NCBI GenBank assembly: GCA_025937785.1
Contig: JAICQQ010000011.1
Span: forward strand, 1-64,000
Source of the DNA: Polyangiaceae bacterium
GTDB lineage: Bacteria > Myxococcota_A > Polyangia > Polyangiales > Polyangiaceae
DNA length: 64,000 nucleotides
Direction: 5' to 3'
Shown: positions 37,736-45,085 of the stretch, piece by piece
Numbering within the stretch: position 1 is the first letter of the stretch
How the letters are laid out: every line of letters starts with the position of its first letter
Notes under the pieces: model-generated
The model's input: the letters and a program-made list of their open reading frames with translations, nothing else
Told to the model about the DNA's origin: nothing
The model's database searches: none
Program-made: the position numbers and the translations under genes

Positions 37736-39802
37736 ATGACCCTCGGTACGCACGCAGGAGATCTGCCGCAGCCGATCCCGTGGCTCGGTGCGCCCGGGCC
37801 AGTGCGGGCGCTCGATCTGGGCCCGCTTCCAACGGCTCCCATCGATCGGGCGCCTGGCTCGTATCCGGCGCATGGCTCGGCTGGTGATCCGCCGCGGCGC
37901 GCGATCACGAGCTTGCCGGCGAGCAGGTCAGTAGCTTCCACCGACAGCAAGCCCCCGACAGCCTGCAGCGACCAGCGATCGTCCAGCAACACCGTGGCCA
38001 CCACGGGCACGGCCACCATCAAGCCGGTAGCCAAGCTCACCAAGGTCAGCCTGGTCGAACGCGTGCGCGGCTGGCTCCCGAAGAAGAAACGCCGGCCTGG
38101 CTCGGGCATCCCGGCACGCAAAGTGATCCAGGTGCTGGTGTGGGTGCGGCGCTTCGCTCAATTCGGGTTCTTTGCCCTATTCTTCTACCTGCTCGCCCAG
38201 ACCGCCTTTCGCGGCACCTTCGCGGCGGGCTCGGACGAGCCCGTGCGCCTCCCGCTGCCGGTCGAGGGCTTCTTGCTCGCTGACCCCTTCGTGGCGGCGA
38301 TGACGCTGCTGTCGACCCACACGGTCTACCGCGGGCTCGCGTGGTCGCTCGTCATCGTGGCGCTCACCATCATCTTCGGTCGCGTGTTCTGCGGGTGGAT
38401 CTGTCCGTTCGGCACCTTGCATCACTTCTTCAGCTGGCTCTTTCCGAGCCGCTATCTCCAGAGCAACCAGCGCAACAACGCCAACAAGACCCACTGGTGG
38501 CAGTCGGGTAAGTACTACATGATGTGGGGCTTCCTCGGCGCCGCGCTGATGGGCAGCGCCATCGGAGGCCTGCTCGACCCGATCTGCGTGGCCGTGCGCG
38601 CCATCGGACTCGGTGTGATCCCGGCGCTGCAGTATTTCGGTGTGCGTTCGGCAGACGCGATCGCCGAGACCAACATCCGGCCACTCCAGCTGAGCAGCGA
38701 CAGCACGCTCGACTTCCTCTCGTCGCAGGTCTGGACCAGTAACCAGGTCTATTTCCATCAGACGTGGTTCATCGTCTTTCTGTTGGTCGCGATCTTGTTC
38801 ATGAATCGGTTCATCCCCCGATTCTGGTGCCGCGCGCTGTGTCCCCTCGGAGCGTTCTTGGGCGTGATCGCGCGCTTCTCGCTGTTCGGCATGGAGAAAG
38901 ACCACTCCAAGTGCACCGACTGCAACCTGTGCTTGACGCACTGCCAGGGCGCCGACAGCCCCCAGGGCGGCGTCAAGCACCGGCGCGACGAGTGCCACGT
39001 CTGCTTCAACTGCGAAGCTGCTTGCCCCGAAGACGTCATCAAGTTTCGCTTCTTCCCGGGCCTGCGTAGCGAAGTCCTCAAGCCCGATCTCACCCGGCGC
39101 ACGGTGATGGCCTCCACCGCGGCCGGTTTCGTCGCAATTCCGGCGATGCGCATCGCCAACTGGCCCGACAAAGCCTACAGCGAAAAGGTCATTCGCCCGC
39201 CAGGCTCCGTGGAAGAGCGCGAGTTCCTCGAGCGCTGCATCCGCTGCGCCGAGTGCATGAAGGTGTGCCCCAACAACGCGCTCCACCCCGCTTTCTTCGA
39301 AGCTGGCCTCGAAGGGCTCTGGACGCCCATCCTGATCCCGCGCATCGGTTACTGCGAGTTCTCGTGCGTGCTCTGCGGCCAGGTGTGCCCCACCGGCGCC
39401 ATCCAAAAGATCGACGAAAAGATGAAGATGGGCATCGGGCAGAAGCCAATCTCCATCGGCACCGCCATGTACGACAAGGGCCGCTGCCTGCCCTGGTCGA
39501 TGGCGACGCCCTGCATCGTCTGCGAAGAGTTCTGCCCGACCTCGCCCAAAGCAATCTGGGCCGAAGACACCGAGGTCCCCAAGCGCGACGACAAGTACAC
39601 CAAGCAGGGCGAACACGCGAAGATGCTCACCATCAAGGTGCAGAAGCCCCACGTCGACCCCTCGCTCTGCATCGGCTGCGGTGCCTGCGAAAAGGTCTGC
39701 CCCATCGTCGACAAGCCCGCCGTCTACGTCACCAACGCCGGCGAAACCCGCTCCAAGACCAACGTCATCCTGCTCGAGAACACCGCCTACGGGCAGACGT
39801 AA
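37736..39802 (+). CDS. NapH/CcoG-like polytopic 4Fe-4S polyferredoxin
   Basis: A membrane Fe-S protein of up to 688 residues. The first 85-90 residues are Pro/Ala-rich and poorly conserved; a GTG at 37994 is an alternative start, although GAGG precedes the ATG at 37736. Four or five hydrophobic helices carry the FCGWICPFGTLHHFF and CRALCPLGAF motifs of NapH-like proteins. Many Cys clusters follow: CTDCNLCLTHC, CHVCFNCEAACP, CIRCAECMKVCP, CEFSCVLCGQVCP and CIGCGACEKVCP, so about five or six 4Fe-4S centres. It probably moves electrons across the membrane for the DUF362 partner; donor and acceptor are unknown. Confidence 0.85.
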   Translation: MTLGTHAGDLPQPIPWLGAPGPVRALDLGPLPTAPIDRAPGSYPAHGSAGDPPRRAITSLPASRSVASTDSKPPTACSDQRSSSNTVATTGTATIKPVAKLTKVSLVERVRGWLPKKKRRPGSGIPARKVIQVLVWVRRFAQFGFFALFFYLLAQTAFRGTFAAGSDEPVRLPLPVEGFLLADPFVAAMTLLSTHTVYRGLAWSLVIVALTIIFGRVFCGWICPFGTLHHFFSWLFPSRYLQSNQRNNANKTHWWQSGKYYMMWGFLGAALMGSAIGGLLDPICVAVRAIGLGVIPALQYFGVRSADAIAETNIRPLQLSSDSTLDFLSSQVWTSNQVYFHQTWFIVFLLVAILFMNRFIPRFWCRALCPLGAFLGVIARFSLFGMEKDHSKCTDCNLCLTHCQGADSPQGGVKHRRDECHVCFNCEAACPEDVIKFRFFPGLRSEVLKPDLTRRTVMASTAAGFVAIPAMRIANWPDKAYSEKVIRPPGSVEEREFLERCIRCAECMKVCPNNALHPAFFEAGLEGLWTPILIPRIGYCEFSCVLCGQVCPTGAIQKIDEKMKMGIGQKPISIGTAMYDKGRCLPWSMATPCIVCEEFCPTSPKAIWAEDTEVPKRDDKYTKQGEHAKMLTIKVQKPHVDPSLCIGCGACEKVCPIVDKPAVYVTNAGETRSKTNVILLENTAYGQT

Positions 39803-39914
39803 CAGCGAAGTTGGGGGCCGCGCTTCGCAGCGGAGTTCTCACTCGGGCGTCGCGAGCGGTTCTGGCAACCACGGAACACTTGCGCAGCTCGCCGATTTGC
39901 TCTAGCTTCGACGC

Positions 39915-41399
39915 GTGGCCACGATCTCCGCTCTCGAAGCAAAGGTGGGCCATCCGCGTTATGTGCGCGATCCCATTCACGGCGATATCGAACTGTCCCC
40001 GCTCGAAGCCGCCGTGGTCGACAGTCGCCAGTTCCAACGGCTGCGCTACATCCGCCAGAACGGGCTGCTCCATTTCATTTTCCCCGGTGCAGTACATACG
40101 AGGTTTGCGCACTCACTTGGCGCGTTTGCACTTTCCAAGCGCGCGTTCGCGCAGCTCGTGAGTCCGCTTGTGCCGGTGCACGAAGGAGAGCTGCAGGACC
40201 AGTTGGAGTACCTAGGAACAGTATTTCGATTAGCTGCGTTGCTCCATGATGTTGGGCACTGCGCTTTTTCTCATTCAATCGAGCACGTCGAAATCGAAGG
40301 AAAGCCGTTCTTCGGAACGCTCGAGACCTTTCTGACGCAAATGGGTCAGGTGGACTTGCTGGAAGACCTGAGGTCATCGGCCGCAGATGTTGAAATCGGC
40401 AAGCTTCCGACGAAGCACGAGCATATTAGTCTAGTGCTGGTTCGTCGCATCTTTGAGAATTCCAGCGTGAGAAAGCGCACGAGTGCCTCGGAGGATCTTG
40501 CGCGAGATATTGCTGCATTGATTGATGGAACGTTGAAGCCATCTGAGCGTTTCGCGGCGGCAGCACAATCATTCGCGACTGGACTGCAGACACATGCAGC
40601 TATCGACTTTGTAATGTCCGACTCGCTGCCGTCGCAGATCTTGAGCGTGCTTCACGCGCTTATTAGCGGGACTGTTGATGTTGATAGGCTCGATTATCTC
40701 GTCCGCGATTCTTTGCACTGCGGGGTCCCGTACGGGAAATGCGAGGTCGAGTTCCTTCTCAAGAGCATCCGGATTGGCGCAGTCGCGGGGCTACCAGCAT
40801 TGATTCTGGACAACAAGGCTCGATATGCCCTCGAAGACATGCTGTGGTCTCGCTACCAGTTGTTCGTACAAGTGCTAAATCACAAGACCAACGTCGCACT
40901 CAATTCTGCGTTAAGAGTCGCGTTGGAGGAGGCCGTCGAAGACGTCCGCATCGAGATGCCTGATACGGAGCCCAAGCTCCTTGCATTTACCGATGACTAC
41001 GTGATGTCTAAGATTCACAGAGTCGCGATGGCGGGTAAGCTTTCGGAACGATCCTACACCAAGGCACTTATTGATCGTAGATTCCCGCTACACCTTGATG
41101 TTCTGGAGTTGGTCAAAATTCCCGTCGAAGATCGTGAGCGTGCCGTTTCGGAGAGAGTTCGGCAGCTTGCATCGGAACTAGGCGTGGCTGAAACAGTCGT
41201 CACCATCGGTCGCGCTACAAGTAAAATCATCAAAGAAAACCCGTTGTATCTTCAGAGCTGGAATCGTCGCAAGCAGAAGTATGAGGAACCAGTTCCGTTT
41301 GAGTACTCGAGCATTCAGGGGCCACTTGAGCATGTTGTGGTCCACTTCTTCGCTGATCGAGACACTCTGCCGGGTCACCAGAGGAGTGATGCGTCATGA
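39915..41399 (+). CDS. HD-domain phosphohydrolase (COG1078-like)
   Basis: A 494-residue HD superfamily protein starting at GTG. It has RDPIHGDIELSPLE (18-31), FQRLRYIRQNGLLHF, H66 in RFAHSLG, HDVGH (111-115) and DVDRLDYLVRD (255-265), giving the metal-binding H...HD...D set. The family includes (d)NTP triphosphohydrolases such as B. subtilis YwfO. Base composition drops from about 62% GC at the 5' end to about 50% from base 40100 on, unlike all neighbouring genes, which suggests transfer. Its stop overlaps the start of a small downstream gene by 4 bases. A nucleotide-depleting stress or defence role is possible but unproven. Confidence 0.85.
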   Translation: MATISALEAKVGHPRYVRDPIHGDIELSPLEAAVVDSRQFQRLRYIRQNGLLHFIFPGAVHTRFAHSLGAFALSKRAFAQLVSPLVPVHEGELQDQLEYLGTVFRLAALLHDVGHCAFSHSIEHVEIEGKPFFGTLETFLTQMGQVDLLEDLRSSAADVEIGKLPTKHEHISLVLVRRIFENSSVRKRTSASEDLARDIAALIDGTLKPSERFAAAAQSFATGLQTHAAIDFVMSDSLPSQILSVLHALISGTVDVDRLDYLVRDSLHCGVPYGKCEVEFLLKSIRIGAVAGLPALILDNKARYALEDMLWSRYQLFVQVLNHKTNVALNSALRVALEEAVEDVRIEMPDTEPKLLAFTDDYVMSKIHRVAMAGKLSERSYTKALIDRRFPLHLDVLELVKIPVEDRERAVSERVRQLASELGVAETVVTIGRATSKIIKENPLYLQSWNRRKQKYEEPVPFEYSSIQGPLEHVVVHFFADRDTLPGHQRSDAS

Positions 41400-41640
41400 A
41401 AGACAACCTAAGGGCTCAAGCAATAATTCGGTCGTACGATGCGTCAACCGCGACTGGTTATGTTGACGTGTCCGGGCAACATCTGGCCTTTCCTGTTACT
41501 AGCTTTTTTAGTCAACCACCAAACAGAGCACCTCGTTCAGGAGAGCAAGTCGAGGTGATATTTAGGCTTGCAAGTGACGGCATCTTGGCCGTTCTTTCTG
41601 TGCCTAAGTAGAGGTTCTCACCCAAACCTGGGGTCCTTCG
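40100..41640. other. Low-GC patch (about 50%) spanning two genes
   Basis: Row counts by hand give about 47-53% GC here, against about 62-63% just upstream and clearly higher values on both sides. AT-ending codons are frequent. The patch covers most of the HD gene and the small downstream gene, ending near the 3' end of the convergent methyltransferase gene. No integrase, tRNA or flanking repeats were seen. Confidence 0.7.
41396..41611 (+). CDS. Small OB-fold / cold-shock-like protein
   Basis: A 71-residue protein whose ATG overlaps the HD gene stop (ATGA). The sequence AIIRSYDASTATGYVDVSG...FPVTSFF and PRSGEQVEVIF resembles a degenerate cold-shock domain: GYVDV stands where KGYGFI occurs in CspA, and PRSGEQVEVIF matches the strand before the last. 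The usual Phe/Lys nucleic-acid-binding residues are only partly present. The two genes probably work together. A nucleic-acid-binding role is inference. Confidence 0.55.
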   Translation: MKDNLRAQAIIRSYDASTATGYVDVSGQHLAFPVTSFFSQPPNRAPRSGEQVEVIFRLASDGILAVLSVPK

Positions 41641-41654
41641 GCAACTGTCGCAAC

Positions 41655-44048
41655 TCAAGGCCGTTGCGCCAGGATGATCACGCGGGGCGAGTTGGGGCCG
41701 AGGTAAACGCCGGGAGTGGTGGGGTGGCCGCTGGCTTCGACGACGCGGAAGCCGACGGCGTGGAGGAGCTTGCCGAGCTCGTGGAGCGTGTAGAGGCGGA
41801 TGGAATAGAAGCACTCGCGCGTACGACCGTCGTCCATGATGATGGAGCGTTTCACGCGCAGACGGCTGGTGATGTAGTCGACGCTCATGTCGTCCATGCA
41901 GACGCAGGCGTCGCCCTGGAACCAGACCTGAGAGGGCTGGTGCTGCATCACGTGGTCGCGGTTGACGACGTCGATCAGAAACATGCCGCCGGGACGCAGC
42001 GCCTGGAAGATGCGCTCTGCCACGGCGACGTTCTTCTCTTCTTCGAAGTAGCCGAAGCTGGTGTTCCAGCAAAAGATGCCGTCGAACATCTCCTGGAAGG
42101 CCATTTCGCGCATGTCGCCTTGCAGGAAGTTGATCTTGAGCTCCCGCTCTTGTGCGGTCTCGCCGGCGATGGCGAGCTGGTACACCGAGAGGTCGTAGCC
42201 GACGACGCTGTAGCCGCGCGACGCAAGCTCGATGGAGTGTTCTCCGGTGCCGCACGCGAGGTCGAGGACGACGGCGCCTTGAGCCACGCCGAGGGAATGG
42301 TCGATGAAGTCGACCTCGCGCCGGATGTGGCGGTTACTCAGGTGGTGCGTGGCGCGGGCGAAGTCTTCGCTGAAGACCTCTTCCCACCAAGGTTTGCGCT
42401 TCTTGGCGGGCGCGCGCGGCCCCTTCTTTTTGGGCGGCGACGGCGCCTGACGTTTGGGCGGAGGCGGCAGCTTGACGTCCGTCGAAGGAGCGGACGTCGA
42501 CGGCGGTGGTGCACCCTCGGCGGGCGGAGCTGGAGGCTTCGGGAGGCTGGGCTCGTCCTCGGTCAGCGCCTGGACATCAGCCTCGTCGAGGGAATCGGGG
42601 GGCGGCTCGAACTCTTCTTCGGCGTAGTCCTCGATGTTCTCGAAGTCGTCGCCGTCGGATCGCGTGAGCGGCGCTGGTGGAGGCGGAAGAGCTGTGTCGT
42701 CGACGCCGATGTTGATCACGCGGATGGCGTGCACGGCGATCGAATCCGTCTTCACGGGAGGGGGAGGGGTGCTGGGTGGCGGGTAGGACGTCGCAGCTCC
42801 CGCAGCGCCGGGTCGCAGGGCGTGGGGGGCCGGTGTCATGACCGGGGCAGGCGGGACCGGAAGGGCCGCAGCAGGCTGGGCGACGGTCAGAGCCGCTGGC
42901 TGGGCTGCGCTTGGTGGAGCCACGAGCGGCTGGGCGACGGGGGGAGCTGCTGGCTGGGCTGCGCCTGGCGGAGCCGCAGCCGACTGGGCGAGGGTCGGAG
43001 CCGCCGGCTGGACCGCGCCTGGTGGAGCTGCGAGCGGCTGGGCGGCTGGCGCAGGAGCAGCGGCCGGCTGGACCGCAACTGGCTGAGCAACGCCTGACGG
43101 ACCCGCCGGCTGAGGCGCGCTGGGAGCGGCAGGCACCGCGGGAGCTGCGGGTGACGCTGCGATAGTCGGAGCTGCTGGCGCTGCGGGCACTGACGGCGGT
43201 ATGGCGCCTCTTTCGACCGAGGGCGGGAGAGGCGGAGGCTTCAGCGAGGGGGCGCGGGAATAGGTGGCTACGTACTCTTCGCGGCGTTCGGGCTTAGGCG
43301 GCGGGGAGAGCACCTTGGAGGGCGGTGTCGACGGCGGTGCGGGTGCGGCTGGCGCAGGCGGAGCGATGACGCGCGGCGCCGGCGGCGAGGCGGGCTCGAT
43401 CGACCGCGCCGAGGGCGGCTCGATCACCTTCGGGGGTGGCGCCGGCGGCTCGATCATCCGCGCGGTCGCGGGTTCGGCGCCCTTGGCAGACGGCGGCAAC
43501 ATCACCCGCTCGTCGCTGCCGAGGCGCGGCGGTGGAGTGATGTCGTCATCGTCCGACTCCTCGCGGAGCGTCGCCATGCGTTGGCGCGGCGGCGGCACGA
43601 GCGGCGGTCGCGCTCCGGCATCGCCGAGCATATCGTGGGGACGCGTGGGAGCGCGCGGAACTACCGGCGCCGCGCCGAGCTCGGGATCGCTCCCGGCTTC
43701 CGGGGGTGGCGTGGTCCGCGGACGAGGGGCGGGGAGCTCGGGGCTCGAGATGACTTTCTTGCGCGGGGGCGCTACGCCGGCAGCTTGGTCCGTGGTGGTG
43801 GCGGGCGGGGGATACTTCGAGTCCTTCAGCCGTGGTCGAGGCGGTGGTGCGGAGCGATGGTGGGCTGGCGAGTCACGCCCAGATTCGTCGTCCTCTGCGA
43901 AGCGGTCGGGCGCAGAAGCTCCGGGGACCGGGTGAGCCGAAGCGCGTGGCCCGGACTCGTCGTCGGGCAGTCCGGTGCGTTCGGCGGCGGCGATGCGCGG
44001 CTCGCGCTCGTGGTCTTCGTTGTCGTGGTCTTCGTGCTCGCCGCTCAT
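41655..44048 (-). CDS. Methyltransferase with long disordered N-terminal extension
   Basis: A 797-residue protein. Residues 1 to about 530 are Pro/Ala/Ser-rich with charged patches, low complexity, and repeated APPGA/QPAA units, so disordered. The C-terminal 250 residues are a class I methyltransferase: VVLDLACGTGEHSIELASRG (motif I), VVGYDLSVYQLAIA and INFLQGDMREM, then IFCWNTSFGYF. Its ATG overlaps the stop of phosphatidylserine decarboxylase (ATGA), so the two are translationally coupled. A phospholipid N-methyltransferase role is an attractive guess from that position but unproven. Confidence 0.75.
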   Translation of the reverse strand: MSGEHEDHDNEDHEREPRIAAAERTGLPDDESGPRASAHPVPGASAPDRFAEDDESGRDSPAHHRSAPPPRPRLKDSKYPPPATTTDQAAGVAPPRKKVISSPELPAPRPRTTPPPEAGSDPELGAAPVVPRAPTRPHDMLGDAGARPPLVPPPRQRMATLREESDDDDITPPPRLGSDERVMLPPSAKGAEPATARMIEPPAPPPKVIEPPSARSIEPASPPAPRVIAPPAPAAPAPPSTPPSKVLSPPPKPERREEYVATYSRAPSLKPPPLPPSVERGAIPPSVPAAPAAPTIAASPAAPAVPAAPSAPQPAGPSGVAQPVAVQPAAAPAPAAQPLAAPPGAVQPAAPTLAQSAAAPPGAAQPAAPPVAQPLVAPPSAAQPAALTVAQPAAALPVPPAPVMTPAPHALRPGAAGAATSYPPPSTPPPPVKTDSIAVHAIRVINIGVDDTALPPPPAPLTRSDGDDFENIEDYAEEEFEPPPDSLDEADVQALTEDEPSLPKPPAPPAEGAPPPSTSAPSTDVKLPPPPKRQAPSPPKKKGPRAPAKKRKPWWEEVFSEDFARATHHLSNRHIRREVDFIDHSLGVAQGAVVLDLACGTGEHSIELASRGYSVVGYDLSVYQLAIAGETAQERELKINFLQGDMREMAFQEMFDGIFCWNTSFGYFEEEKNVAVAERIFQALRPGGMFLIDVVNRDHVMQHQPSQVWFQGDACVCMDDMSVDYITSRLRVKRSIIMDDGRTRECFYSIRLYTLHELGKLLHAVGFRVVEASGHPTTPGVYLGPNSPRVIILAQRP

Positions 44049-44866
44049 GGTTCCCTGAGGAGCGTTTCTCCGTACTTGACGGGGCCAGGGGGCCGCCGGA
44101 GCGTCACCCCTGGTTCGAACAAGGCCACGACCGTGGAGCCGAGATGGAAGATGCCTACCTCGTCACCGCGCTCGACCGCGACGGGCGGCGTCAGGCGAGT
44201 CAGGCCTGGCAGCGGGCTCTGATCGTCGAGCGCGCTGACCCCGATCCGGCCGACGATGGTGGCGCCCACCATCACCAGCGTGACGCGCCCCAAGGTTTCG
44301 GTTTCGAGGTGGAAGGCAACGCGGTTGTTCCGAACGAACAGATTTTGCACGTACCGTTCTCCGATCGAGTTGACCGGGAACAGGTCGCCGGGAATAGCGC
44401 GCAGCGACGTCAGTGTACCGGTGACCGGTGTATGCACGCGGTGATAATCGCGGGGGGACAGGTACACCACGATGAACGAACCATTTTGGTAGCGCTCTGC
44501 GTCGCTCGTGCTGCCGAGCAGCTCGGTCACGGCATAGCTCTGCTCTTTCACACGGAGGCGACACTGGTCGCTGACCTTGCCGCTGCACGAGAGCATTCCG
44601 TCCGCCGGGCTCACAACCGCGTCATCGCTCACCGAGCGCGCGCCGTGCCGGAGACGTCGGGTGAAGAAAGCGTCGAAGCTCGCGAACGGGCCTTCGACGT
44701 GGGCTTCCTCCATATTGACACGGTAGGCTTTGGCGTAGGCCAGAGCCACCACTTTCGACACGTTTGGATGGAGTTGGCGTTCGCAGAGACGTCCCACCGC
44801 GTTGCTCAGTCGAACGCGTGGGAGAACTCGGATCAGTTGCGCAGCCGCGTAGGTCGTAACACTCAC
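44045..44866 (-). CDS. psd: Phosphatidylserine decarboxylase
   Basis: A 273-residue membrane-associated enzyme making phosphatidylethanolamine from phosphatidylserine. Motifs are FFTRRLRHGAR, SPADGML (conserved Asp), YHRVHTPVTG with the catalytic His, and the self-cleavage site FHLGSTVVALFEPG, in which LGST yields the pyruvoyl cofactor. Length is typical. The start is GTG at 44866. The downstream methyltransferase gene overlaps by 4 bases, and the psd promoter with an inverted repeat lies 54-90 bases upstream. Confidence 0.95.
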   Translation of the reverse strand: MSVTTYAAAQLIRVLPRVRLSNAVGRLCERQLHPNVSKVVALAYAKAYRVNMEEAHVEGPFASFDAFFTRRLRHGARSVSDDAVVSPADGMLSCSGKVSDQCRLRVKEQSYAVTELLGSTSDAERYQNGSFIVVYLSPRDYHRVHTPVTGTLTSLRAIPGDLFPVNSIGERYVQNLFVRNNRVAFHLETETLGRVTLVMVGATIVGRIGVSALDDQSPLPGLTRLTPPVAVERGDEVGIFHLGSTVVALFEPGVTLRRPPGPVKYGETLLREP

Positions 44867-44919
44867 CAGGAATCTCTGTATTTAAATCGCTTGTGTTTAC
44901 TATCAGTTAGTGGGGCTGC

Positions 44920-44956
44920 ATGGTAGGCTGTCGACCGGCTTTTGGTCAACATGACC
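44920..44956 (-). promoter_or_regulatory. psd promoter with overlapping inverted repeat
   Basis: On the minus strand TTGACC (44949-44944) and TACCAT (44925-44920) form a -35/-10 pair with an 18-base spacer. GGTCA-ACA-TGACC (44944-44956) is a perfect inverted repeat that includes the -35 box, a natural site for a repressor. An AT-rich stretch (about 44880-44910) lies just downstream. Confidence 0.45.
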
Positions 44957-44968
44957 TAAGGCCCCCCG

Positions 44969-45069
44969 AGCCTCGTTTCTCGAGGCTACCGCATCGGCGG
45001 CCTTGCCGCAGGCCGGGTGCTAGCAAGCCCTAGCGACCGCCGAGCGCGCGGTAGGATGGACTCCTACCG
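44969..45069. other. Cluster of three stem-loops in noncoding DNA
   Basis: Three perfect hairpins lie within 100 bases: AGCCTCG-TTTCT-CGAGGCT (44969-44987), CGGCCT-TGCCGC-AGGCCG (44998-45015) and CGGTAGGA-TGGAC-TCCTACCG (45049-45069). No U-runs follow, so they are not intrinsic terminators. They lie after the peptidase-MA gene and before the psd promoter on the same strand. They may be 3' structures or a small RNA. Confidence 0.4.
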
Positions 45070-45085
45070 CGGCGCAGGCCTTAGC

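Noticed and set aside
37600-38121. Minus-strand open frame opposite the 5' part of the polyferredoxin gene
   Set aside because: No family resemblance and it opposes the DUF362 and polyferredoxin frames; the uncertain N-terminus of the latter is a better explanation.
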